From assembly GCA_022821545.1 (NCBI GenBank), contig JAJEDJ010000034.1, positions 248,001 to 312,000 on the forward strand: DNA of 64,000 nt, in the 5' to 3' direction. Shown piece after piece: positions 34,917-43,469 of the stretch. The stretch is from Caldilineaceae bacterium. Its GTDB lineage: Bacteria; Chloroflexota; Anaerolineae; Caldilineales; Caldilineaceae. The position numbers and the translations under genes are program-made. Under the pieces are notes generated by a model that was not told where the DNA came from, ran no database searches, and worked only from the letters and a program-made list of their open reading frames with translations. Within the stretch, counting starts at the first letter, position 1. Each line of letters begins with the position of its first letter.

Positions 34917-37043
34917 ATGGGTTTGTCTACGCAACGCCCGTCAAACAAGAGACTTTTCTCTCTCATAAGTTCAGACAAGCCGCTCTCGCAAGGGAGCGGC
35001 TTGTCTGGTTTGCGCAGGGCCGGCAAAACGGTTCTTTTCAGGAGGGCCGCCGGCGCGCTCGCGCTTGTCGCGACAATTCTGCTGGCCGTCGCCCTACCCC
35101 TCTCCGCGCAGTCACCGGACGGACAGTTGTGGGACCGTCCCGCGACCAGTCGCGTCCAGGCCGTCGCCGTCTCGGGAGACGGGATGTTCGTTGCCGTTGG
35201 CAGCCGCGACAACTCTCTCAGGCTCTTCGACGAGTCCGGTAAACTGCTATGGCCTTTTGAGGCCGAAAACAGCATCCTCGGCGTGGACATTTCGCCGGAT
35301 GGGAAGTGGCTCGCGGTAGCCTCAGAGGATCGCTTTGTCTATCTGCTCGATGGTGAGGGCAACGTACTGTGGAGGTTCAAAGCGGCCCGACCAATGAATA
35401 ACGCCGCCGTGGCCGGCGACGGCTCGCTCATCGCTGCCACTTCCGATGACCTGTCGGTCTACGTTCTTGACCGCGAACGCAACCTGCTTTGGCAGAAGGA
35501 GTTGGGAATTGGAGTGCGGGCCGTTGACGTCTACGGCAGCGGCGAAAAAGCCCGCGTCGTCCTGGGTTCTGACGACGGCCTGATTACGATCTACAACCGA
35601 GAAGGCAGAGAACTGCTCCGAACTTGGCTCGATTACAGCGTAGAGTCTGTTTCCGTTACGCCCAACGGCGCTCGCATCCTGGCGGGCGCGGGAGACGGTT
35701 CCGCCATTCTGCTTAACGGGGCAAACGGCAATCATATTTGGAGTTTCCCTGCCGAAGATACTGTCACGAGTGTCTCCTTGGCGAGTAACCGGTCCGGCGC
35801 CTTGGTCGGCGCCTTGGTCGGCGCCTTGGTCGGCTCGGAGGACGGGACTGCCTACCTGCTCGACGCCGACGGCAGCGTCACGCACCGTTTTCGACAGGAG
35901 TCTGAGGTCCTCAGTGTTGCCCTGTCCGCCGATGGCAGTCGCCTTGCAATCGGCACAGTCTCCGGCTCTGCCGGATACTACGATCGGGCCGCGGCTCTGA
36001 GCGGCGCAGCCCGTTCGTCGGCGCAGCGCCAGCGCACGCTCTTCGCCTTGCTCGGCGTCATCGCCTTGCTCGTCCTTGCGGCAGTCTGGGCCGCCCGCAA
36101 CACGGCCGCGGGGCAGCAGGTCTGGCAGCGCAGCGCGGCAGGCCCCATTGGCGTCTTGCAGTCAATGTGGAGTGCCCGCCTCTCCTATCTGCTCATCCTG
36201 CCGACTCTGGCCCTGCTCCTGACTTTCAACTACTATCCCGCCTTTTCCGGCCTCTATCACGCGTTCACCGAGTGGAGCCCCGGCGTGCGTACCGAATGGG
36301 TGGGGCTGGCGAACTTCCAATCCCTGATGGAAAATCGCTTCTTCCTTTCCGGCTTCCGCAATGCCGCCATCCTGGTCGTTGTCTCAATCGCGAAAACGAT
36401 GACCATGCCGCTCCTGGTGGCCGAATTCATCTTTAACTTGCGAAACAGGTTCTCGCAATACTGGTTTCGCACTCTCTTTGTCGTGCCCATCGTGCTGCCT
36501 GCGGTGGTGGAGATCCTCGTCTGGAACAACATCTACGATCCCGCCATCGGTCTCCTCAACGAGTCGCTAAAGCTTGTGGGCCTGGAACAACTCACACGCG
36601 TCTGGTACGGTGACGCCCGAGTCGCCCTTGGCTCGATCATCTTTATCGGCGTGCCCTGGGTGAACGCCTTTGCGCTCCTGATCTTTTACGGCGGCCTTAT
36701 CTCCATTTCCAACGAAATCATCGACGCAAGTCTCGTCGACGGGGCCAGCACGTGGCGACGCTTCTGGAGCATCGATCTGCCCCTTCTCATGGGCCAAGTC
36801 AAGCTCCTCCTGATCCTCAATTTCATTAACGCCGTTCAGACCTTTGAGCTCGTCTTCCTCACCACCGGCGGCGGGCCCGGCGCGTCCACCTACACTCCCG
36901 CGCTCGAACTCTACTACAAGGCGATGCGCATGGACCGCATGGGCATCGCCTCGGCGATCGGTATGATACTCTTCTTCATCATTCTGGCGGGCACAGTCAT
37001 AAACATGCGCTTCGTCAGTTCTTCGACCGAGTACGAGGCCTGA
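34917..37043 (+). CDS. Beta-propeller/MalF-type sugar permease fusion
   Basis: Up to 708 residues in three parts. First comes a signal-like hydrophobic segment AGALALVATILLAVALPLSA (about residues 46-65). Next is a WD40/PQQ-like propeller of seven or so repeats (about 70-375) with recurring pattern V-S-G-D-G-x-x-x-A-V-G-S-x-D-x-x-x-x-L-F-D and L-L-W. The last part (about 385-708) is a complete MalF-type permease with EAA loop IDASLVDGASTWRRFWSIDL and LTTGGGPG. Topology predicts the propeller outside the membrane, beside the docking binding protein. The start is uncertain: the ATG at 34917 has no ribosome site, and a 14-bp hairpin (34972-35007) lies in its first 30 codons. TTG codons at 35001 or 35010, directly before the signal-like segment, may be the true start. 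Fusion confirmed by a single unbroken frame. Confidence 0.9.
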   Translation: MGLSTQRPSNKRLFSLISSDKPLSQGSGLSGLRRAGKTVLFRRAAGALALVATILLAVALPLSAQSPDGQLWDRPATSRVQAVAVSGDGMFVAVGSRDNSLRLFDESGKLLWPFEAENSILGVDISPDGKWLAVASEDRFVYLLDGEGNVLWRFKAARPMNNAAVAGDGSLIAATSDDLSVYVLDRERNLLWQKELGIGVRAVDVYGSGEKARVVLGSDDGLITIYNREGRELLRTWLDYSVESVSVTPNGARILAGAGDGSAILLNGANGNHIWSFPAEDTVTSVSLASNRSGALVGALVGALVGSEDGTAYLLDADGSVTHRFRQESEVLSVALSADGSRLAIGTVSGSAGYYDRAAALSGAARSSAQRQRTLFALLGVIALLVLAAVWAARNTAAGQQVWQRSAAGPIGVLQSMWSARLSYLLILPTLALLLTFNYYPAFSGLYHAFTEWSPGVRTEWVGLANFQSLMENRFFLSGFRNAAILVVVSIAKTMTMPLLVAEFIFNLRNRFSQYWFRTLFVVPIVLPAVVEILVWNNIYDPAIGLLNESLKLVGLEQLTRVWYGDARVALGSIIFIGVPWVNAFALLIFYGGLISISNEIIDASLVDGASTWRRFWSIDLPLLMGQVKLLLILNFINAVQTFELVFLTTGGGPGASTYTPALELYYKAMRMDRMGIASAIGMILFFIILAGTVINMRFVSSSTEYEA
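34972..35007 (+). terminator. Perfect 14-bp inverted repeat between sugar-binding and permease genes
   Basis: Arms 34972-34985 and 34994-35007 (CAGACAAGCCGCTC and its exact complement) enclose 8 bases. No T-run follows, so it is more likely an mRNA-stabilising or partial-attenuation hairpin that lets the binding protein be made in excess over the permeases, a common arrangement in sugar ABC operons. It overlaps the longest reading of the next gene and argues for a later start there. Confidence 0.6.
35796..35831. repeat. Three in-frame tandem copies of a 12-bp repeat
   Basis: GGCGCCTTGGTC is repeated exactly three times, encoding Gly-Ala-Leu-Val three times within a propeller blade. Copy number could change by slippage without breaking the frame. 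Confidence 0.95.
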
Positions 37044-37044
37044 T

Positions 37045-37983
37045 ATGGCGACGGTGCGAGACGGTCAGGGGTCGGAGGGCGCGGCGGCAGTCGCCGTTCG
37101 CGGAGAGAGCGGCGCAACTGCAGAACAGACCCTCTTTGCCCCCGGCTCCGCTTTCGCGCTTCTGCGCTTGACCGGCGGACAGTTCCTGCTCTATGCCATA
37201 CTGCTCATCCTTTTGATCGTCACCTTCATACCTATCGTCTATCTGATCGCCCTCTCGCTCAAAGACAACGGGCAGATCTACGGCCGCTTCTGGTCCATGC
37301 CCGATCCCTATCGCTGGGAAAACTTTGCGCTGGGCTCGCTGGCCATCTGGAGGGCCGTACTCAACTCGATCCTTACGTCCGGTACTTCGACGGCGGCGAC
37401 CGTCGTGCTCGCCAGCCTTAGCGGCTATGTCTTCGCCCGCCACCGCTTTCCCGGCAAGGAGCTGATCTATACGGGAATCCTCGCCCTTCTGATGATCCCG
37501 CCGATTCTGACACTCATTCCGGCTTACGTTCTCATTCTCAATATGCGCCTGGAGAATACCTATTGGGCACTCATATTGCCGTGGACGTCGGGGGGCCAGG
37601 TCTTTGCGCTTCTCCTGTGCCGCAGCTTCTTCGCCACCTTGCCGGAGGAGTTTTTCGACGCGGCGCGCATTGATGGCGCCAGCGAGTTGCAGAGTTTCGC
37701 CCAGATTGCCGTGCCTCTCTCGGCACCCATCCTGGTGACGGTGGCCGTTGTCAGGCTCGTCACCACCTACAACCAGTTCATGTGGCCCCTGGTCGTCATC
37801 TCCAGCCCCAAAAAACAGGTCGTGGCCGTGGCCCTGACCCAGTTCACTTCCGAAATAGGTGTCACCGATCTCGGTCCGCAGATGGCCGGCTATATTCTGG
37901 CGTCGATACCCCTGGTCGTGCTGTTTTCCTTCGGCATGAGACACTACGTGCGCGGCCTGACCGCAGGTGGTTTGAAAGCCTGA
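37045..37983 (+). CDS. MalG-type sugar ABC transporter permease
   Basis: A 312-residue permease that begins one base after the stop of the fusion gene. A roughly 45-residue cytoplasmic N-terminus precedes six expected membrane segments. The family EAA loop is FFDAARIDGASELQSFAQIA, ending VPLSAPI, and the YVFARHRFPGKEL segment before it is typical of MalG. It pairs with the MalF half of the previous protein. No ATPase (MsmX/MalK-like) is encoded in the operon, so a shared ATPase elsewhere is probable. Confidence 0.94.
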   Translation: MATVRDGQGSEGAAAVAVRGESGATAEQTLFAPGSAFALLRLTGGQFLLYAILLILLIVTFIPIVYLIALSLKDNGQIYGRFWSMPDPYRWENFALGSLAIWRAVLNSILTSGTSTAATVVLASLSGYVFARHRFPGKELIYTGILALLMIPPILTLIPAYVLILNMRLENTYWALILPWTSGGQVFALLLCRSFFATLPEEFFDAARIDGASELQSFAQIAVPLSAPILVTVAVVRLVTTYNQFMWPLVVISSPKKQVVAVALTQFTSEIGVTDLGPQMAGYILASIPLVVLFSFGMRHYVRGLTAGGLKA

Positions 37984-38023
37984 CCCTCAAAATCCTCTCG
38001 CAAGACACTTCCGAGGTGTTTAC

Positions 38024-39067
38024 ATGGATAAAGTACGCATCGGCGTCCTCAGCCACGCCCATGGCCATAGCAACGCATACTGCCGCAAGATGTTGGAATT
38101 CGACGACGTGGAGTTAGTCGCCTGCTGGGACGACAACGAAGACCGGGGCCGGGAAGCCGCGGCCGCCTTCGGAATGGACTATCGCAGCGACTCTGAAGCC
38201 GTCACCGCCGATCCCGACATCGATGCGGTTATCGTTACGACGGAGACGAATCGCCACGCCGAGTTCGTGGAACAGGCAGCCGCGGCCGGCAAGGCCGTCC
38301 TCTGCCAGAAGCCCCTTGCGACAACACTCGAAGATTGTGATCGCATCATTGAGGCCGTGCGCCGCACTGGCGTAAAGTTCAGCGTAGCCTTCCAGATGCG
38401 GCAGGACCCGGTCAACCGCAAGATCAAGGAGCTTGTGGACGCCGGCGCAGTCGGCGCAGTCGCGGTCGTGCGCCGCAGGCACTGTATCGGTGTACTCAAC
38501 AACGAGGGCTTCTTTACCGGCCCAACCCGCTGGCACGTCGACCCCGTCGCCAATGTGGGGATGTTTTTCGACGACGCCATCCACGCAGCCGATTGGTTCT
38601 ACTGGACCTTTGGCCAGGCGACGCGAGTCATGGCCGAAATTGACAATGTCGTCTCCAGGATCGCGCCTGACGACAACGGCGTCGCGCTGTTTCGTTTCAA
38701 GAGCGGGGCGATCGGTACGCTGTTTAATGGCTCAACCACGGTTGCAGGGGTCAACACGACCGAGATCTACGGCGCAGAGGGCACCATCATCCAGGACTTC
38801 GGGGATGGGCCGTCCACTTCAGTACCCAGGCCCCCGGGCGCTGCCCCTCTGCGGATGATCCGCCAGGGTGACGTCTCCTGGCAGGAGTTTCACCTGCCCA
38901 TACCTGCCAGCCAGGGAGAGCGAATCGCAGACGTGCCGCGTCCGTTTATCGACTATGTGCGTGGATTGAGTGACGAGCATGTCAGCGCCGAAGAGGGGCG
39001 CAAGTCGGTAGAGATGATCCTGGGGGCCTATCGTTCAGCGCGGGAGGGTAGAAGGATTGCTCTTTAG
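38024..39067 (+). CDS. Gfo/Idh/MocA-family oxidoreductase (second copy)
   Basis: A 347-residue dehydrogenase, last gene of the sugar-import operon, 40 bases after the permease. The N-terminus begins RIGVLSHAHGHSNAYCRKM, an unusual variant of the Rossmann turn with His/Ala residues where G-x-G-x-x-G is expected. LCQKPLATTLEDC carries the active-site Lys. VGMFFDDAIHAADWFYW carries the conserved Asp/His pair. The C-terminal sheet has FKSGAIGTLFNGSTT. Nucleotide binding may therefore differ from the 32033 paralogue. Substrate unknown; the context is sugar or inositol breakdown. Confidence 0.88.
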   Translation: MDKVRIGVLSHAHGHSNAYCRKMLEFDDVELVACWDDNEDRGREAAAAFGMDYRSDSEAVTADPDIDAVIVTTETNRHAEFVEQAAAAGKAVLCQKPLATTLEDCDRIIEAVRRTGVKFSVAFQMRQDPVNRKIKELVDAGAVGAVAVVRRRHCIGVLNNEGFFTGPTRWHVDPVANVGMFFDDAIHAADWFYWTFGQATRVMAEIDNVVSRIAPDDNGVALFRFKSGAIGTLFNGSTTVAGVNTTEIYGAEGTIIQDFGDGPSTSVPRPPGAAPLRMIRQGDVSWQEFHLPIPASQGERIADVPRPFIDYVRGLSDEHVSAEEGRKSVEMILGAYRSAREGRRIAL

Positions 39068-39094
39068 CCGCTACCAATGTGAAATGCGGTAGCT

Positions 39095-39979
39095 CTAAAG
39101 GAGCGGCAACAGCGTTTTGGCCGTCTCCTCGACAAGCCAGCTGTAGAACTCTTCCGACAGAACTCCGCTGCCGTGATCCTGGATGAACTGGAGTTGCTCC
39201 GCGGTCAGTTCCGCTTCGGCCGCGGCAACCGCGTTCTGGTAAGGGTTGGCCGGTGTTCTGTCCAGCGGCGCCACAAACTCAACGGTCAGCGCGCCGTCGT
39301 ACCCCACTTCTTTCAGAGTCGTCACAATCAGGAGCCAGTCCAGTGAGCCCATCCCGCAGGCCATGCGGTTGTTGTCGGCTACGTGAAAGTCGACCAGCCG
39401 CTCCTTCGAATTCCTTATCGCCTCGAGCATGTCGGCCTCTTCAATATTGAGATGGAACGTGTCGAGGCAGACGCCGCAGTCCGGGCCGACCGCTTCGGCC
39501 AGTAAAACAGCCTGGTCGGCGCGGTTGAGAAAATTCGTCTCAAATCGGTTGAGCGGCTCCAGCGCGATGCGGATTCCTTCCCCTTGTGCATGCGCGTATA
39601 CCTCTTTCAGGCAGTCAACGGCCCATGCCCACTCCTGTTCCGGTGTGTCCATCGGCGCGACCTTGCCAACCTGAGACGGCACTATCGTCATCTCATAGCC
39701 GTCCAGCTCTTTCACCATCGTGATGCACTCATTGAGATAGCCGATCGAACTGACGCGCACTGCTTCGTCGGCGTGGATCAGGTCCCGTCCCTCGAACATC
39801 AATGAGACTGCCCCCCAGCAGGTGATTCCGTTTTCAGTCAGAAGTCTCCGCAGGTCCTTCGTATCAAAGACGTCCGGCTCGCCGCTGATCTCGATGCTCT
39901 TGTAGCCGTATCGGGCCAGTCGCCGGACAGTCACGTCGATCGGCTCTGCGCGCATCCAGTTGTGCATCGAAAGGTGCAT
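39095..39979 (-). CDS. Sugar phosphate isomerase/epimerase (AP endonuclease 2-like TIM barrel)
   Basis: A 294-residue TIM barrel of the xylose isomerase-like superfamily. Metal-binding residues of the tagatose/psicose 3-epimerase type are visible: EPLNRFETNF (Glu), CLDTFHLNIEEADM (Asp, His), VDFHVADNNR (His) and ALTVEFVAP (Glu). It should interconvert ketoses or related sugars, or act on inosose-type intermediates. It converges with the second Gfo/Idh gene 27 bases away, and is functionally consistent with that operon although on the other strand. About 60 bases separate it from the DinB-like gene upstream. Confidence 0.88.
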   Translation of the reverse strand: MHLSMHNWMRAEPIDVTVRRLARYGYKSIEISGEPDVFDTKDLRRLLTENGITCWGAVSLMFEGRDLIHADEAVRVSSIGYLNECITMVKELDGYEMTIVPSQVGKVAPMDTPEQEWAWAVDCLKEVYAHAQGEGIRIALEPLNRFETNFLNRADQAVLLAEAVGPDCGVCLDTFHLNIEEADMLEAIRNSKERLVDFHVADNNRMACGMGSLDWLLIVTTLKEVGYDGALTVEFVAPLDRTPANPYQNAVAAAEAELTAEQLQFIQDHGSGVLSEEFYSWLVEETAKTLLPLL

Positions 39980-40041
39980 GGCTTTGCTCCGTATCGTATT
40001 GTCCTGTCTGTTTTGGCGCTGCTTGGGTTGTGGGGCGCGGC

Positions 40042-40581
40042 CTACTCAGCAGGCCAACCTTCTCCCATGCCAATCCAGTTGATCTCTATACCCTCTTGTG
40101 TCAGTAGGAGCGTGCTCAGGTCGCCCACGTGCTGTTGAAGATGACGAATATTGTAAATCTGCAGTTCAAGCTTGTCGAATGGCAGCCAGGAAAAGCCGGA
40201 GGGATCGCTCAGGTCGACAGTCGGCAACGTCCTATCCACAAAAGACCTCAGGTAATCGATATAGGCTCGAATCTCATCGCGGCTATATGGCTGTTCGGCT
40301 GCAGGCTGCTCATGCGGCGGCCATGGCATCGGGCCGAGGAACTGGTACCCGTCTCTTGCATTTTCCCACACCGCCGCCTCCTCATCTGACGGCTGCAGAT
40401 ACAGGTCCACGTAGAAGAGCGCATGGAAGGCCACCCGCCAAAACGGATTGTCCTGTCCCGGAACATTCCACAACTTGTCAGGGCACAGACTGACGGTCTG
40501 CTCCATCATTGACAGGGCGGCGTGGAACTGCGAAGCAACTGTTTTTGAAACATCCATTTCGAAGACTCTTTCCCTTGTCAT
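40042..40581 (-). CDS. DinB-family (four-helix, metal-binding) protein
   Basis: A 179-residue helical protein. Its three-histidine metal site is suggested by PFWRVAFHALFYVDLYL and the C-terminal NIRHLQQHVGDLSTLL, which are the first and last metal-ligand helices of the DinB/YfiT superfamily. These proteins include thiol-dependent transferases and stress-induced members; the specific role is unknown. The start ATG (40581) overlaps the stop of the MscS gene as ATGA, so the two are translationally coupled; an ATG at 40557 is an alternative. Confidence 0.82.
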   Translation of the reverse strand: MTRERVFEMDVSKTVASQFHAALSMMEQTVSLCPDKLWNVPGQDNPFWRVAFHALFYVDLYLQPSDEEAAVWENARDGYQFLGPMPWPPHEQPAAEQPYSRDEIRAYIDYLRSFVDRTLPTVDLSDPSGFSWLPFDKLELQIYNIRHLQQHVGDLSTLLLTQEGIEINWIGMGEGWPAE

Positions 40582-41186
40582 TCGCTCGGCTTGTTCTTAA
40601 TCAATATCGAGCCGACCACGGTGGAACTCGGGATCAGTACGCGCTTTTCCTCTGAGTCCAGCACAATATGCATCAGTGTAATATCGGCCACGACTCCGGT
40701 TTCTCTGCCAATCGTTACGTTTTCGCCCAGTCCTACCGGCCTGAAAATCGCCAGGAAGACGCCGGCCACGGTGTGCCCCATGACCGTCTGAGAGGCAAAG
40801 CCTGCCACCAGGCCCGCGAAACTTCCCATCGTCAGCGCTGCCACGGCGTTGTCCGTCACAACCGAAACCAGGAAAGAGAAAATCAGCCCGTATCCCACCA
40901 GGCGTGCTATGACCCGTAGAGTTCGGGCGACGTCCTCAGTCGTTTGCCTCTGGGCAATGGCGTATACCCACTTGGTCCCGGATTGGACCCCGATATGCCC
41001 TAGAATCGCGACAACGACAACTGAAATGGCGCTCTCGTATGGCACTAGGAAGCTTAATAGCTCGTATTCTTCCAATTTGGACGTGAATGAGAGTATGGCC
41101 AGCAGGCCAACGATTGCCAGGACCGTGATAAACAGCGGCCCGGTCGCAGATGTTACGGCCTTGCGTTGACTCGTGCTGTTAGACAT
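40578..41186 (-). CDS. Small mechanosensitive ion channel protein (MscS family)
   Basis: A 202-residue inner-membrane protein. Three hydrophobic segments (about residues 17-38, 50-72 and 98-120) lead into the pore-lining helix with Gly/Ala periodicity (TMGSFAGLVAGFASQTVMGH). The cytoplasmic beta domain follows: FLAIFRPVGLGENVTIG, GVVADITLMHIVL and VLIPSSTVV. It lacks the large alpha/beta C-terminal domain of E. coli MscS. Start ATG 41186 has AGGAGG 10 bases upstream; the longer frame to 41378 is spurious. It presumably opens under membrane tension and is coupled to the DinB-like gene. Confidence 0.88.
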   Translation of the reverse strand: MSNSTSQRKAVTSATGPLFITVLAIVGLLAILSFTSKLEEYELLSFLVPYESAISVVVVAILGHIGVQSGTKWVYAIAQRQTTEDVARTLRVIARLVGYGLIFSFLVSVVTDNAVAALTMGSFAGLVAGFASQTVMGHTVAGVFLAIFRPVGLGENVTIGRETGVVADITLMHIVLDSEEKRVLIPSSTVVGSILIKNKPSE

Positions 41187-41528
41187 CGTAAGTTTTCCTC
41201 CTGGTGGACTCACCCAAAGCGTCGCTGGATACCCGATCAACTGCGCCGCCGATCCTCTCAATTGCTGCACCGGCTCCCGATTCCCTGCATCGGTAAGCAT
41301 GTGACCGATTGCAGTTCCTGCGATCTGCCCCTGGGCGAGGTCTGTTTTGAATCTGTCAGGTGCCAACGATGGTAACAACGCCGGTTGCCGTTGTCAAGAG
41401 TACGGCGGTCGACTTGAGTTGGAATTCCTGGAAGACCCAACAGCTCCCTTATCTGGACAAGAACCGGCAAGACTGCTAGGCTAGAGGGCAATTCACATCC
41501 GGCCATCTTGAAATGCCAGAGGAGGGAA
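41187..41528. promoter_or_regulatory. Divergent promoter region between mscS-like gene and the hisI-hisG operon
   Basis: 342 bases with no gene. A possible plus-strand promoter is TGGACA (41454-41459), 17-base spacer, TAGGCT (41477-41482), about 45 bases before the next ATG. The minus-strand promoter was not resolved. Confidence 0.35.
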
Positions 41529-41933
41529 ATGGCAGAAACAGCCCGCGGGGGACTGATCCCCAAGGCGGTCTACCGCTTTTCCCGCACGTCCAAAATTCGC
41601 TACTTTCGCGCCGAGCGTACCACGTCCGGAATCGAGTTCCTCTACCCGATTAGCGTTAACGGCTCGCGCATCGTCGACACCAGCCGCGGAGGACGCGACT
41701 ATGTCATTATCTATCTTCTCACAAAGTGGGGCAGGCTTGCGGCCGGCGGCTATTGGCTGAATCCCCGCAAGATTTTTGAGAAAGCCTACGTGACCGATGC
41801 CACTCCGGAGGACCTGGAACTGGTAGCTGAGAGAATCGAAGACCTGCCCGACGCGCATCTCCAATTGGATGATGTTCTCAACCGCGCCGATGTCGAACTT
41901 GACATGGAAGTCTGGGGGAAAGCGTTGGACTGA
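41529..41933 (+). CDS. Conserved-looking hypothetical protein
   Basis: A 134-residue soluble protein from the ATG at 41529, preceded by GAGGAGGG. It is basic in the first third (KAVYRFSRTSKIRYFRAERT), has a beta-rich middle with VDTSRGGRDYVIIYLLTKW, and an acidic helical C-terminus. I do not recognise the family. It lies 45 bases before the hisI open frame on the same strand, so it may share its transcript. Confidence 0.7.
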   Translation: MAETARGGLIPKAVYRFSRTSKIRYFRAERTTSGIEFLYPISVNGSRIVDTSRGGRDYVIIYLLTKWGRLAAGGYWLNPRKIFEKAYVTDATPEDLELVAERIEDLPDAHLQLDDVLNRADVELDMEVWGKALD

Positions 41934-42041
41934 ACTCAAGCCAGCGGAACACGCCACAATGAACGAAATGGACGCCCTATGAACCGATTTGAAACAGGCT
42001 CCTCATCCTCGACAGCCGACTTGGAGGAAGGGTCCACCTTG

Positions 42042-42458
42042 ATGCTGGACTTCAACAAGCTGCAAGACATTGCCAAGGGTGAAGCCGACGTCATCCCTGT
42101 GGCCGTACAGGACGCCGACACGAAAGAGGTTCTGATCGTTGCCTATGTCAACAGGGATGCGCTGGCTTACACGCTTTCGCAAGGAGTTGCCGCCTTTTGG
42201 AGCACCTCGCGCAACGAACTGTGGATCAAGGGCGCGACATCGGGCGACAAGCTGGAGCTCTTAGACGTGCGCGTCAACTGTGAACAGAACTCACTGCTGT
42301 ATCTTGTACGTCCCTTGGGCGCAGGAGCCTGCCACACCAAGGGCGCGGATGGCAACGCGCGCAGCGGCTGCTATTATCGCCGTATCGAGCGTTCCGCCAG
42401 TTCAGACGAAAATCCAGGCGGTCGGTCTGCGCCTTCCTGGCAGCTGACCTTTGTGTGA
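42042..42458 (+). CDS. hisI: Phosphoribosyl-AMP cyclohydrolase
   Basis: A 138-residue protein for the third step of histidine biosynthesis, opening the purine ring of PR-AMP. Motifs are MLDFNKLQDI, IPVAVQDADTKEVLIVAYVN, AFWSTSRNELWIKGATSGD and the metal-site region. That region reads VNCEQNSLLYLV here, whereas most HisI proteins have D-C-D-x-D; the zinc-type cysteines (this Cys, CHTK and SGCYY) are kept. The ATG at 42042 has GGAGGAAGG upstream; an ATG at 41979 would add 21 residues. It is followed by hisG, but no other his genes are in the window. Confidence 0.88.
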   Translation: MLDFNKLQDIAKGEADVIPVAVQDADTKEVLIVAYVNRDALAYTLSQGVAAFWSTSRNELWIKGATSGDKLELLDVRVNCEQNSLLYLVRPLGAGACHTKGADGNARSGCYYRRIERSASSDENPGGRSAPSWQLTFV

Positions 42459-42551
42459 CCTCAGGACAAAAGAGTCCCGCCGTCCCATCCACTGGCGGCC
42501 GGCCCGGCGCAGCAACAGGAATTCAACCCAAGAATCTGATTGAGGACCATA

Positions 42552-43424
42552 ATGAGTCGTTTGACGCTCGGAATCCCGAAAGGCAGCCTTCAGGAGTCTA
42601 CGATTGCACTCTTCGCCAAGGCCGGCTACCAGGTCTATGTGCGGGGCCGTTCCTATGCCCCATACATCGACGACCCGGAAGTCGGCTGCCTGATGTTTCG
42701 CGCTCAGGAGATAGCGCGCTACGTCGAACGCGGTGTGCTCGACGTCGGACTTACCGGCAAGGATTGGGTGCAGGAAAACGAAGCCGATGTACGGGAAGTG
42801 GAGGACCTGGTCTACAGCAAGGCCACGAATCAGGCCTACCGCTGGGTACTTGCGGTCCCGGATGATTCTGATATCCACAGCCCGAAAGACCTGGAGGGCA
42901 AGCGCATCGCCACCGAACTTGTGCAGGTCACGCGCCGCTATCTGGAAAGGCATGCGGTGAGAGCGGAGGTGGAGTACTCCTGGGGCGCGACCGAAGTCAA
43001 GGCGCCGCTTCTGGTTGATGCCGTTGTCGAGGGCACCGAGACCGGCTCCTCTCTGCGGGCGAACCGGCTGCGCATTGTCGATACTGTCGCCGAATCGACG
43101 ACCAAACTGATCGCCAACCATGACGCCTGGGCCGACCGCTGGAAGCGTCAGAAAATCGAAAATCTGGCCATGCTCCTCAAGGGCGCGCTTCAGGCCGGCG
43201 CGAAGGTGGGCCTCAAAATGAACCTGCCGCGGACCTCACTGAGAGCGATTACCGAGCAGCTTCCGGCCCTGCACACGCCGTCGATTACTAACCAGACCGA
43301 CCCGGACTGGGTCGCGCTGGAAGTGATCATTGACGAAAAAATCGTTCGCGACCTGATTCCCGACCTGAAGCAAGCTGGCGCCACCGGCATTATTGAGTAT
43401 CCCCTGAACAAGGTGATCTATTAG
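42552..43424 (+). CDS. hisG: ATP phosphoribosyltransferase, long form
   Basis: A 290-residue enzyme of the first, committed step of histidine synthesis, joining ATP and PRPP. N-terminal [38 protein letters not shown], the PRPP-binding region [19 protein letters not shown], and a C-terminal ACT-like regulatory domain ([34 protein letters not shown]). The long form binds histidine itself and needs no HisZ. The ATG at 42552 follows GAGG; an in-frame codon at 42540 is less likely. It lies about 90 bases after hisI. Confidence 0.95.
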   Translation: MSRLTLGIPKGSLQESTIALFAKAGYQVYVRGRSYAPYIDDPEVGCLMFRAQEIARYVERGVLDVGLTGKDWVQENEADVREVEDLVYSKATNQAYRWVLAVPDDSDIHSPKDLEGKRIATELVQVTRRYLERHAVRAEVEYSWGATEVKAPLLVDAVVEGTETGSSLRANRLRIVDTVAESTTKLIANHDAWADRWKRQKIENLAMLLKGALQAGAKVGLKMNLPRTSLRAITEQLPALHTPSITNQTDPDWVALEVIIDEKIVRDLIPDLKQAGATGIIEYPLNKVIY

Positions 43425-43469
43425 TTTCCCAACGGCAAGGGTTCGCTCCCTCAAATCAGGAAAGATGGC

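Noticed and set aside
37015..37944. 309-codon minus-strand frame opposite MalG
   Set aside because: Charged, repetitive antisense shadow of the permease gene.
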